In this document: one piece after another, positions 47,732 through 56,456 of the stretch | Position numbering within the stretch: the first letter of the stretch is position 1 | Layout of the letters: every line of letters begins with the position of its first letter | Origin: Thermoplasmata archaeon | GTDB taxonomy: Archaea; Thermoplasmatota; Thermoplasmata; Methanomassiliicoccales; Methanomethylophilaceae | Direction: 5' to 3' | Assembly (NCBI GenBank): GCA_015063245.1 | Contig: SUSV01000007.1 | Location: 1-64,000, forward strand | DNA length: 64,000 nucleotides | Notes under the pieces: generated by a model | Told to the model about the DNA's origin: nothing | Databases searched by the model: none | Seen by the model: the letters and a program-made list of their open reading frames with translations, nothing else | Translations under genes and position numbers: made by a program

Positions 47732-49006
47732 ATGAACGGTCATTCCATCGAGGTCTCAAAGACGGCAGGGGGCATCCCGGTCGTCATCGACAACATCCAA
47801 GGAAGCGAGAGTGCAGCCTTCATGATAGGGGTAGCCACTGGTTCCAGGGACGAGACCAAGGACATCTTCGGACTGTCCCATCTGCTCGAGCATACGGTCT
47901 TCAGGGAGACCAAGACCATGGATTCCTACCAGATGGCGAAGGAGATCGAGGGTGCCGGAGGAGAGCTCAACGCCTTCACCGGAAGGGAGATGACCGCATT
48001 TTACGGAATTACCATCAAGGAGACGGCCGACATCGCCAGGAGGATCGTGGGCGACATCGTGGCCAATCCCCTCATCAACGAGAAGGCCACCGAGCTGGAG
48101 AAGAAGATCGTGCTGCAGGAGCTCAGCATGATAAAGAACGAGCCCGACAGATACATCCACGACCTCTACGAGATGATCCTCTGGAGGGGGCATGAGCTCT
48201 CGCAGGACGAGGGTGGGGACGAGAAGCTCGTCGCCAACATGACCTGCGAGGACCTCAGGAAGTACTACGAGGAGAAGTACCTCATCCCCAATCTCTCCGT
48301 CTATGCAGTGGGTGCCGTCGACCCAGAGGACACCGTCGCATGGGCCGAGAGCACGCTGGATGGAATGGCTGGAGGGAAGAGGAATGTCAGGACCGCGCCT
48401 CCGATGCCCCAGGGCAAATACGAGTTCGTCGCGAACGACTCAGACCACTATCAGGTGGCCATGGGATTCCCGTCATACGGCGCGTCCCATCAGGACCGCA
48501 CCGCGGTGTCGATGCTATCGGCCATCCTCGGGTCCGGAACGAGCTCGAGACTGTTCAACGATGTAAGGGAGAAGAAGGCTCTCGTGTACTCCATCTACAT
48601 GACGGTGGCCCAGAACAGCGATGCGAGCTCCCTCACCACATTCATGTCGTGCACCAAGGACAATGTCGAGGAGGCCATGGAGACGACATCGAAGGTCTTC
48701 GCAGGGCTCCTGGAGAACGGATTGGAGAAGGGCGAGCTCGAGAGGGCGAAAAGGCTCGTGAAAGGAGCGAACGTCAGGGCGATGGAATCGACCGACAACA
48801 GGCTGTACAGGCTGGGGGTCAATCACATGCTCAACGGAAGCACAGAGACTCTGGAGCAGCGTCTCGAGAAGATCGATGCCGTTACAGAGGAGGATGTGAT
48901 GAGGGTCGCCGGGGATCTGCTCAAGTTCGACCGCATGAACACCGTTGTCCTCGGAAAGAACCACCGTGCCCTCAAGAAGTACGATTCCTCGAAGCTCAGC
49001 TTCTGA
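47732..49006 (+). CDS. M16-family zinc metallopeptidase
   Basis: GLSHLLEHTVFRET (HxxEH), GGELNAFTGREMTAFY, LGSGTSSRLFNDVREKKALVYSI. Confidence 0.92.
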   Translation: MNGHSIEVSKTAGGIPVVIDNIQGSESAAFMIGVATGSRDETKDIFGLSHLLEHTVFRETKTMDSYQMAKEIEGAGGELNAFTGREMTAFYGITIKETADIARRIVGDIVANPLINEKATELEKKIVLQELSMIKNEPDRYIHDLYEMILWRGHELSQDEGGDEKLVANMTCEDLRKYYEEKYLIPNLSVYAVGAVDPEDTVAWAESTLDGMAGGKRNVRTAPPMPQGKYEFVANDSDHYQVAMGFPSYGASHQDRTAVSMLSAILGSGTSSRLFNDVREKKALVYSIYMTVAQNSDASSLTTFMSCTKDNVEEAMETTSKVFAGLLENGLEKGELERAKRLVKGANVRAMESTDNRLYRLGVNHMLNGSTETLEQRLEKIDAVTEEDVMRVAGDLLKFDRMNTVVLGKNHRALKKYDSSKLSF

Positions 49007-49481
49007 ACTCCGAGATGAGATGGAGCACCGCGTTCTTGGCGCTCTCGACGCATGCCTCTACCGCAGGCGTCATGGTCTCGGACACCGTTTTGATATCCTC
49101 GACCTCGATGGCGATGTACATGATCCTCTGAGGCATGATGTCGGGGTCCATCTGGCGTCCGATCTTGATCGCAGTCGGCAGGTTCACATCATGGGACGAA
49201 GCCTCGTTGATCTTCTGGTCGAAGTCAGATTCCGAGAATATCATGATGGTGCCAGGGGAATATTCCCCAGTTTGAATCGCATCGACGATTATGGCGAGCT
49301 TGTACCCATGGATGACAGGGAGGATATCGAGTCCGCCTACCGCCTCCTGGTGGCAGTCGACGCCTTCCATGTGGAGGTCCTCGACCATCTGCGACACCCT
49401 GAGGCCCACGGCGTCATCCGACATTATCGGGCTGCCGAGACCTACGACCGCGACATCAGAATCCCTATCGTTCAAACCCAT
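48996..49481 (-). CDS. Hydrogenase maturation protease family (HyaD/HycI-like)
   Basis: VAVVGLGSPIMSDDAVGLRVSQMVED, VDAIQTGEYSPGTI. Confidence 0.82.
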   Translation of the reverse strand: MGLNDRDSDVAVVGLGSPIMSDDAVGLRVSQMVEDLHMEGVDCHQEAVGGLDILPVIHGYKLAIIVDAIQTGEYSPGTIMIFSESDFDQKINEASSHDVNLPTAIKIGRQMDPDIMPQRIMYIAIEVEDIKTVSETMTPAVEACVESAKNAVLHLISEFRS

Positions 49482-49540
49482 GTGATCACTCGGTCATGTG
49501 CCGGCCGATTTATTATGATTGGCTTTGAAGGGGCCGACAG

Positions 49541-49560
49541 TATTATCTTTTAGGGTAACA
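49541..49560. promoter_or_regulatory. Operator-like motif copy 1
   Basis: TATTATCTTTTAGGGTAACA; near-copy of 50378-50397. Confidence 0.55.
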
Positions 49561-49571
49561 CTTAACGGTCC

Positions 49572-50372
49572 GTGGACATATCCATCCAGAACTCCCAGAT
49601 CATCAACGGTAAGACGGTGACCGCACGTCAGATAGAGGCCCTCATGGCGGTCGAGAAGACAGGCAGCCAGACTGCCGCGGCCAGAGCCATCGGGATATCG
49701 GCGCCCGTGCTCCACAAGTACATCGCATGCATAGAGGATGCCGTGGGTGCACCGGTCTTAAAGACGACACCCTCAGGTTCGGTGCTCACCAGCACGGGCA
49801 GGGAGATCATAGATCTGGCACGTTGCACAGAGAACCGCTGCATCATGGACAGGGGGTTCACGATATGCTGCACGCCCGTGACAGAGGATATCATGATGTC
49901 CGTGGTCTCGGCATCCAAGATCCCGGACGCTCACATAATCGTCTCCGACGATCAGTACAATATCCGCATGATGAGGGAGAACAGGGCCGACCTCGCCATC
50001 ATCGACGACCCTCTCTATCTGTTCGATGCGGAGGAGTACATGATGGACGAGATCGGATACCTTGGGATGGTCTATGTCGACAACGGCCCTTCCTTCATCC
50101 GTTACAAGTACGGCGCGCAGAGGGTCGCGTTCATGTATCTAGATTCAATCAAGAAGAAGTACACGATAGATTCCGAGACGTTCTCCCTGCCGGAGCTCCT
50201 CGGCTCCAACAAGAGCTTCTTCATAGACGAGTTCATGCTCACCCGGAGGAACCTCAGGCTCAAGAGCGCCGTCGATCCGAAGATACTACGTCACGCCATC
50301 ACAGCGATCTACCGCGAGGAGGATCCCCGCATTTCCAAGATAATCAAGGCTGTCAAGGCCAGAAAGCTCTGA
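49572..50372 (+). CDS. ModE/LysR-type DNA-binding regulator
   Basis: GTG start; HTH TARQIEALMAVEKTGSQTAAARAIGISAPVLHKYIACIEDAVGAPVL plus ligand-binding-like C-terminus. Confidence 0.75.
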   Translation: MDISIQNSQIINGKTVTARQIEALMAVEKTGSQTAAARAIGISAPVLHKYIACIEDAVGAPVLKTTPSGSVLTSTGREIIDLARCTENRCIMDRGFTICCTPVTEDIMMSVVSASKIPDAHIIVSDDQYNIRMMRENRADLAIIDDPLYLFDAEEYMMDEIGYLGMVYVDNGPSFIRYKYGAQRVAFMYLDSIKKKYTIDSETFSLPELLGSNKSFFIDEFMLTRRNLRLKSAVDPKILRHAITAIYREEDPRISKIIKAVKARKL

Positions 50373-50377
50373 AAGGG

Positions 50378-50397
50378 TATTATCCTTTAGGGTAATA
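50378..50397. promoter_or_regulatory. Operator-like palindrome copy 2, upstream of hdrCB
   Basis: TATTATCCTTTAGGGTAATA (TATTA-YCC-TTTA-GGR-TAATA). Confidence 0.6.
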
Positions 50398-50458
50398 TGG
50401 CACTCCGTTTACCATTCTGTATTATATACGAAGCGAGCGGTCAAGAGTTCCGATTATC

Positions 50459-50941
50459 ATGGTTACACCAAAAGCAGAGATCTCCAAGGAGATCGCGGAC
50501 GCAGCAAAGATGTGCTTCCAGTGTGGAACCTGTACAGCAGGATGCCCTTCCGGAAGGAGGACCTCCTACAGGACCAGGAAGATCATCAGGATGGCACAGC
50601 TCGGACTTAAGGAAGAGATCCTCTCCTCAGACGAGCTCTGGGAGTGCAGCACATGCTACACCTGTGTTGAGAGATGCCCCCGTCAGGTCCCCATCGTCGA
50701 CATCATCATCGACCTCAGGAACATGGCAGTCGCAGAGGGCCACATGAGGCCCCAGCACAAGGGAACAGCCACCAACCTCGTCAAGTACGGACACACCGTC
50801 GACGTCAAAGAGAACATCTCCAAGCTCAGGGTAGACATGGGACTTCCCGAGGTACCCCCCACAGTACTCGCCAACCCCGAAGCAAAGGCACAGCTCGACA
50901 AGATTCTGGAGCTCACCGGCTTCACAAAGATCGTGGAGTGA
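50459..50941 (+). CDS. hdrC: CoB-CoM heterodisulfide reductase subunit C
   Basis: CFQCGTCTAGCPSGRRTSYRTRKIIRMAQLG, CSTCYTCVERCPRQVPIVDIIIDLRN. Confidence 0.93.
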   Translation: MVTPKAEISKEIADAAKMCFQCGTCTAGCPSGRRTSYRTRKIIRMAQLGLKEEILSSDELWECSTCYTCVERCPRQVPIVDIIIDLRNMAVAEGHMRPQHKGTATNLVKYGHTVDVKENISKLRVDMGLPEVPPTVLANPEAKAQLDKILELTGFTKIVE

Positions 50942-50946
50942 TTAAG

Positions 50947-51792
50947 ATGGCAAAATACGCATTTTTCCTCGGATGTATCGCACCCCTCAGATACCCCGGT
51001 ATCGAGAAGTCAACAAGGGTCGTCTGCGAGAAGCTCGGAATCGAGCTCGTCGACCTGAAGGACGCAAGCTGCTGTCCTGCACCCGGAGTCATCAGGGCCT
51101 TCAACAAGAAGACCTGGCTCGCAGCTGCAGCAAGGAACCTCGCCCTCGCAGAGAAAGAGGGACTCGAGATCGTCACAATCTGTAACGGATGCTACGGATC
51201 ACTCTTCGATGCAGCATACGAGCTCGCAGAGGACAAGGAGCTCCTCGCAGAGGTCAACAAGATCCTCGCAGAGATCGGAATGGAGTACAAGGGAACCACA
51301 AAGGTCCACCACTTCGCAGAGGTCCTCTACAACGAGGTCGGAGTCGAGAAGATCAAGGCAGCAGTCACAAAGCCCCTGGAGTACCAGGTCGCGGCATTCT
51401 ACGGATGCCACTTCCTCAAGCCCAGCGAGATCAAGCAGGTCGATGACCCTGAGAACCCCCACATCCTCGATGACCTCATTGAGGCAACAGGCGCAAAGTC
51501 CATGCCCAGGAAGCAGAAGACCCTGTGCTGCGGAGCCGGAGGAGGACTCAAGGCCGCATTCGGTGACGTCGCAAAGAAGTTCACAGAGACCAACCTCGAG
51601 AACATGAAGGAGTCCGGAGCACAGTACATCATCGATGTCTGTCCGTTCTGCCACCTGCAGTTCGACGGAACACAGAAGGACCTCGGATACTCTATCCCCG
51701 TCCTCCACCTTTCACAGCTCCTCGGTCTCTCAATGGGAATGTCCGCGGACGAGCTCGCTCTGTCCACCCACATCACCCCTGTGACACTCTGA
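50947..51792 (+). CDS. hdrB: CoB-CoM heterodisulfide reductase subunit B
   Basis: FFLGCIAPLRYPGIEKSTRVV, LKDASCCPAPGV, YGCHFLKPSE, TLCCGAGGG, VCPFCHLQFD. Confidence 0.95.
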   Translation: MAKYAFFLGCIAPLRYPGIEKSTRVVCEKLGIELVDLKDASCCPAPGVIRAFNKKTWLAAAARNLALAEKEGLEIVTICNGCYGSLFDAAYELAEDKELLAEVNKILAEIGMEYKGTTKVHHFAEVLYNEVGVEKIKAAVTKPLEYQVAAFYGCHFLKPSEIKQVDDPENPHILDDLIEATGAKSMPRKQKTLCCGAGGGLKAAFGDVAKKFTETNLENMKESGAQYIIDVCPFCHLQFDGTQKDLGYSIPVLHLSQLLGLSMGMSADELALSTHITPVTL

Positions 51793-51806
51793 AAGTGAAA
51801 CTCATT

Positions 51807-51824
51807 AGGGAGGGAAACCTCCCT
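51807..51824 (+). terminator. Terminator after hdrB
   Basis: AGGGAGG-GAAA-CCTCCCT then TTTCTATT. Confidence 0.6.
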
Positions 51825-51963
51825 TTCTATTAGATTATCAAATTATCTCGGTATCCGTATAAGTCTAACTTATTTCGAGTTAACTTTTTATATATGCGGT
51901 ACACGAATCGACATATCTTTTAATACAACGATTTAATCGGCAGGTCCAGTAAAAGGTGTCGTT

Positions 51964-52692
51964 ATGGCAAGAGCACAGGCAGCACGTAAGGTTAAGGACA
52001 AGTGGAAGGCAAAGGAGTGGTACAAGGTCCACGCCCCCAAGATGTTCAACGAGGCAGAGATCGGAGACACACCCTCGGCAGATCCCGAGTTTGTTATCGG
52101 ACGTACAGTCGAGGTAACAGTTCAGGATCTCACCGGAGACTTCTCCAAGATGCACATCAAACTCAAGTTCAAGGTCAACGCGGTCGACGGAACAGACGCA
52201 AAGACAGTCTTCGTCGGACACGACCTCACCAGCGATTACGTCAGGAGGCTGACCCGCAGGAGAAAGACAAAGACCGATCACGTCGTCGACTTCTACACCA
52301 AGGACGGATTCAAGTACAGGATCAAGACTATGTCCATCGCCGACAGGCGTATCCAGTCCTCACAGGAAGAGGGAATGAGAGCAATCATCGCAGAGACCCT
52401 GACCAACATGGGTAAGGAGATGACACTCTCCGAGATCGTCAAGGCGATCATCTCCGGTTCACTCTCCAGGGACCTGGCCAAGGCATGCCACGTCGTCATC
52501 CCCATCAAGAGGATCGAGGTCCGCAAGTCCGAGGTTCTCGAGTTCGGAGAGGGAGAGCCCGAGGCAGTCTTCGCACCCGAAGAGATGGTCCAGGCAGAGC
52601 CCGTCAAGGAGGCAGCACCCGCAGAGGATGCAGCCGCCGAGGAAGCACCTGCAGAGGCCGAAGAGGCTCCTGCAGAGGAAGCATCCGAGTGA
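51964..52692 (+). CDS. rps3ae: Ribosomal protein S3Ae (eS1)
   Basis: DKWKAKEWYKVHAPKMFNEAEIGDTP, VFVGHDLTSDYVRRLTRRRKTKTDHV. Confidence 0.95.
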   Translation: MARAQAARKVKDKWKAKEWYKVHAPKMFNEAEIGDTPSADPEFVIGRTVEVTVQDLTGDFSKMHIKLKFKVNAVDGTDAKTVFVGHDLTSDYVRRLTRRRKTKTDHVVDFYTKDGFKYRIKTMSIADRRIQSSQEEGMRAIIAETLTNMGKEMTLSEIVKAIISGSLSRDLAKACHVVIPIKRIEVRKSEVLEFGEGEPEAVFAPEEMVQAEPVKEAAPAEDAAAEEAPAEAEEAPAEEASE

Positions 52693-52700
52693 TTATCAAA

Positions 52701-52720
52701 AGTCCCGGTCCGCCGGGACT
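52701..52720 (+). terminator. Terminator after rps3ae
   Basis: AGTCCCGG-TCCG-CCGGGACT. Confidence 0.6.
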
Positions 52721-52801
52721 CTTCAAACCTTTTCCACATCATCACTTCTATTCAGACTTTACACAAACCCTTATAATGGATGAGTCAATGCCTTGATTAC
52801 T

Positions 52802-52907
52802 GTCGGGGTGGCTCAGCCTGGTGGAGCGTCGGACTCATAGGGTTCTGGTCAATAGGACCTCTTCCAGGGAAATCCGAAGGTCAAGGGTTCGAACCCCTTT
52901 CCCGACA
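52802..52907 (+). tRNA. tRNA with CAU anticodon (elongator Met or Ile2) containing an intron at ~52840-52871
   Basis: Acceptor GTCGGGG/TCCCGAC, T-arm AAGGG-TTCGAAC-CCCTT, anticodon stem TCGGA/TCCGA interrupted by a 32-nt insert after CTCATA; CCA at 52908-52910; TATA at ~52770. Confidence 0.85.
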
Positions 52908-52922
52908 CCATCTCTTCTATCT

Positions 52923-54089
52923 TCAGTTCATCAGGATCGATGCGCACGTCTCGAGGATGTTCGATACGGCTATCCTGTCGGTCAGGAAATATCTGATCTC
53001 CTTGCCGTCGCGTTCGGAGGATACGATTTTGGATTCCCTCAGGATCTTCAGATTATGTGATGCGAGGGATACGGATTCGTTCGTGACCGAAGCAAGCTGC
53101 CTGACGCTCATCTTGCCGCTCATGAGAGCGAGGACAATGCTGATGCGGTTGGGGTCAGATAGGGTCTTCATGATCCTCTCATACCCCGGATTCATCGAAC
53201 TCAGGCTTTTTGTGATCGCTTCGAGATCATCCTCGGAGCATGCCGACCTGGTCGCGTCGTCATAAGGGCTGCTGCTTTGGCTGGGGATACGGGCAATCAG
53301 TGAAAATGACAGAGGGATCTTCATGATACCATCGCGTGTAAGGACGGAGAAAGGTTCCCTGTCCAGAGATTGGATGCGTATATCCGTCACTCCGAGGCCG
53401 AGCAGGATCCCTACATCCCAAGTCGGTCTTCTCTCCATGCTTGCCGGATAGTTGCAGGACAGCTTGCGTATTATGCTGAGATCTACCTTATCGACATTGG
53501 TATGCGCATGCAGGTTGTTGTCCGTACCGTATTTCATCTCGATGAACTTGCTGCGCTTCTTGAAATCATCATCGAACTCATCAAGATACCAGTTGCCGTC
53601 TATTACGATCAGGATCCCTCCGGGTTTGAGCAGATTTATCCATGAATAGTATGCAGTGGTAGGGTCCATGAGGTTCCATACGATATTCTTCGATACGACT
53701 ATGTCGAAATCATTCCTTTCAAGTGGCGGATCGGTGACATCTCCTAGGATGAATTCAATATCCACGCCGGCATCGAGCGCATTCGCCCTGGCATGCTCCA
53801 GCATGTTCTCAGAATTATCTACCGCAATGACGTCATGACCGAGTTTTGCCATCGTGATTGCTGCCCATCCGGCCCCGGTTCCCATGTCCGCAACGCGGAA
53901 TTTCCTGTTGACGCCTATCTGATTGTGCATAATCGTCTTCAGGACATTGGGCTCATGCTCCAGTTCGGCTCTGGTGGCGATGCTGTATCCCTTCGAACGG
54001 GAGTTCCAATACTCGATAGTCTGTTCCTGAACGGTCATAGCCGTCTTGGTCTCAGAACTCGTCTTTTCGATCGTATCGTCGGGACACAT
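52923..54089 (-). CDS. SAM-dependent methyltransferase fused to a C-terminal ArsR-type HTH
   Basis: VADMGTGAGWAAITMAKLGHDVIAVDNS; C-term RIMKTLSDPNRISIVLALMSGKMSVRQLASVTNESVSLASHNLKILRESKIVSSERDGKEIRYFL. Confidence 0.88.
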   Translation of the reverse strand: MCPDDTIEKTSSETKTAMTVQEQTIEYWNSRSKGYSIATRAELEHEPNVLKTIMHNQIGVNRKFRVADMGTGAGWAAITMAKLGHDVIAVDNSENMLEHARANALDAGVDIEFILGDVTDPPLERNDFDIVVSKNIVWNLMDPTTAYYSWINLLKPGGILIVIDGNWYLDEFDDDFKKRSKFIEMKYGTDNNLHAHTNVDKVDLSIIRKLSCNYPASMERRPTWDVGILLGLGVTDIRIQSLDREPFSVLTRDGIMKIPLSFSLIARIPSQSSSPYDDATRSACSEDDLEAITKSLSSMNPGYERIMKTLSDPNRISIVLALMSGKMSVRQLASVTNESVSLASHNLKILRESKIVSSERDGKEIRYFLTDRIAVSNILETCASILMN

Positions 54090-54091
54090 CA

Positions 54092-54110
54092 ATTGGTTCT
54101 ATAATCCAAT
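54092..54110. promoter_or_regulatory. Inverted-repeat operator candidate (methyltransferase-ArsR side)
   Basis: ATTGGTTCTATAATCCAAT (ATTGG-N9-CCAAT). Confidence 0.6.
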
Positions 54111-54230
54111 AACTATATGCACATATCGGCATCAACTGTTACCACTCATATCCATTCATTTGAACAAATTTTCAAGTAATTTTTACCTCCAACGTTAGCT
54201 TTATATTGAATGACTTGAAGTGTGGAAATA

Positions 54231-54249
54231 ATTGGATAATACATCCAAT
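54231..54249. promoter_or_regulatory. Inverted-repeat operator candidate (binding-protein side)
   Basis: ATTGGATAATACATCCAAT; 16/19 identical to the reverse complement of 54092-54110. Confidence 0.65.
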
Positions 54250-54261
54250 AAATGTGATAAT

Positions 54262-55668
54262 ATGGACAAGAAGATTCTGGCTGTAGTAGCAGTCGTCGCC
54301 GTTGTGGCCGTTGTTGCTGCTGTGGTGGTATTCACCGCGAACGGAGATAAGGACGAGGACCTGCCGAACAGCAACAATCTGGAAGGACGTCTCGCAGTTT
54401 TCGGAAACGCGAACAACGACGACTATCTGGACAGCCGTGATGTCGATTATGTTAAACAGATCATAGCAGGAGAGGTCGAACCCATCTACTATGATTGCTA
54501 CAAGAGCTACGGAGGCGCACTTGTCAAGAGATGCCTCGCCGATGCAAATGTAGACGGAAAGATCGATGAGGCCGATGTGAAATGGATCGAGAGGATGGTG
54601 GACCGCGAGAAGAACATGCAGGTCTACTTCTACGATGTCGATGCCGTCATCGGCTCATGCACATACCCTCTGACGACAGCCGCCGTCGGATACAAGAGCA
54701 ACTACGATTCGATGATCATCCTCGGAGCCGTAGACAATGTGAAGTATGTCTGCAACCAGGTCGGTTCCAACGGGGGCAATCACCAGAATGACCAGGGAGT
54801 ATACCACAAATGGTTCACTGTCTTCGACGGAGCAGAGTGTTTCGGAAGCAGGTTCACACCCGATTACGAGGTCTTCGTGAAGGAAGGCAACACACCCCCG
54901 AGCTTCATGCTCTCAGGAACAAGGGCATGGTTCGATCCCAACATGGAGGAGACATGCGCACCCATCGGAATCGATGTCGTACGTCTCCCGTTCTACGAGG
55001 ACAACTGGACCGTTCCCGCAATCATCACTCTCGGATACCTGCTGAACCATGAGAAGCAGGCATACGAATACGCCGAGAAGGCAGATTCGGTCTACCAGAC
55101 CATCGAGGATGCGCTGAAAGACGTACCTCTCAAGGACCGCCCGCTGGTCTTCGCCAGCTACTCGATCAACAGTGTATCCGGTATGCATGGAGGAGTCCAC
55201 GAGCTGGTCACACTGGCCGGAGGACGCACTGTCATCGATGAAGGATATCAGAAGGGAAGCCTCGACGGTGAGGCCATCTATGCCATGGATCCAGATTGGA
55301 TCATCAGTTCCCAGTACTTCGGTTTCATGGAGACATACGAGGATCATGACAGCTGTCAGAAGGCGATGTACACCCAGTATGGTACAACTGACGGAAAGTA
55401 CGAGAAGAACATCGTGATGACCGACGCATACAAGAACGGACGTGTCCTGCTGTTCAACCAGGGTGTCTATATGGGTACCGCCAGCTATGTCGCTTGCGCA
55501 TATCTTGCGAACCACCTGTATCCCGACAAGTTCAATTTCGATGTCGATGCTCTGTTCGAGGATTACCTCAGCAAGTATCACTCGGATTGGAAAGCCGAGG
55601 ATTTCAAGGATATCGATTACCTCGAGCTCCAGACATACCTTGACAAGAAGTCAGAGTTTGGCATCTGA
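54262..55668 (+). CDS. ABC transporter substrate-binding protein (FecB/BtuF-like) with N-terminal dockerin-like repeats
   Basis: TM anchor MDKKILAVVAVVAVVAVVAAVVVFTA; GNANNDDYLDSRDVDYVKQIIAGE and ADANVDGKIDEADVKWIERMV; downstream FecCD permease and ATPase. Confidence 0.8.
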   Translation: MDKKILAVVAVVAVVAVVAAVVVFTANGDKDEDLPNSNNLEGRLAVFGNANNDDYLDSRDVDYVKQIIAGEVEPIYYDCYKSYGGALVKRCLADANVDGKIDEADVKWIERMVDREKNMQVYFYDVDAVIGSCTYPLTTAAVGYKSNYDSMIILGAVDNVKYVCNQVGSNGGNHQNDQGVYHKWFTVFDGAECFGSRFTPDYEVFVKEGNTPPSFMLSGTRAWFDPNMEETCAPIGIDVVRLPFYEDNWTVPAIITLGYLLNHEKQAYEYAEKADSVYQTIEDALKDVPLKDRPLVFASYSINSVSGMHGGVHELVTLAGGRTVIDEGYQKGSLDGEAIYAMDPDWIISSQYFGFMETYEDHDSCQKAMYTQYGTTDGKYEKNIVMTDAYKNGRVLLFNQGVYMGTASYVACAYLANHLYPDKFNFDVDALFEDYLSKYHSDWKAEDFKDIDYLELQTYLDKKSEFGI

Positions 55669-55675
55669 TCAAACC

Positions 55676-55692
55676 AGGGGGCAATGCCCCCT
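55676..55692 (+). terminator. Intercistronic hairpin after the binding-protein gene
   Basis: AGGGGGC-AAT-GCCCCCT. Confidence 0.5.
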
Positions 55693-55705
55693 ATTCTCTG
55701 ATATT

Positions 55706-56455
55706 ATGGCTTTAATCGAGGAAATAAAGTATTATTGGAATCTGCGCAGCTCCGGTTTTTCTGATTCTGTCCTCAATGACATCAGCAAAGGATCAGACGT
55801 ATTGTTCGGAAAGATCAGCGATTATTTCGCAGGGCAGGAGGTCAGGGACATCCTGGATGTCGGATGCGGACCAGGTTTCTTTTCGATGCTGTTCGGTTCC
55901 AAGGGATACAATGTGACAGGCATAGACTACTCGGACAAGATGGTGGAGGAGGCTCGCAGGAACGCCGAAGCAAAAGGCGTCGATGCCAAGTTCTTCATCA
56001 TGGATGCCCAGAACATGGATTTTCCGGATTCATCTTTCGATCTGGTCCTCTCCCGCGATATGTTCTGGTGCCTGGAGAGGCCTGAGGCTGCGTACAGGGA
56101 GATATTGAGGGTCCTCCGTCCCGGAGGCATGGCCATCGTCTCCGACGGCAATTACTATCTCCATCTTTACAACAAGGACTACGCAGAAGCCAAGGAAACG
56201 CTCAGGTCGATGTTCGATAACAAGGATGTTGAGGCAGGTCATGAGTATTTCAACAAGGACAAAGTGGATTTCGGAATCATCGAGAATCTTGCCAAAGAGA
56301 TGCCTCTGAGCCATGAGGTCCGTCCCATGTGGGACGTCGGCACGCTGGCGGCCATAGGATGCGATGATGTCTCGATCCATATCCGCCATGCCTACCCGAA
56401 AGGCGATTCCAGGCTGGTGATGTCCTTCGACATAATCATTCACAAAGGGGATTGA
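55706..56455 (+). CDS. Class I SAM-dependent methyltransferase
   Basis: DILDVGCGPGFFSMLFGSKGYNVTGIDYSDKMVEEA, FDLVLSRDMFWCLERPEAAYREILRVLRPGG. Confidence 0.88.
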   Translation: MALIEEIKYYWNLRSSGFSDSVLNDISKGSDVLFGKISDYFAGQEVRDILDVGCGPGFFSMLFGSKGYNVTGIDYSDKMVEEARRNAEAKGVDAKFFIMDAQNMDFPDSSFDLVLSRDMFWCLERPEAAYREILRVLRPGGMAIVSDGNYYLHLYNKDYAEAKETLRSMFDNKDVEAGHEYFNKDKVDFGIIENLAKEMPLSHEVRPMWDVGTLAAIGCDDVSIHIRHAYPKGDSRLVMSFDIIIHKGD

Positions 56456-56456
56456 G

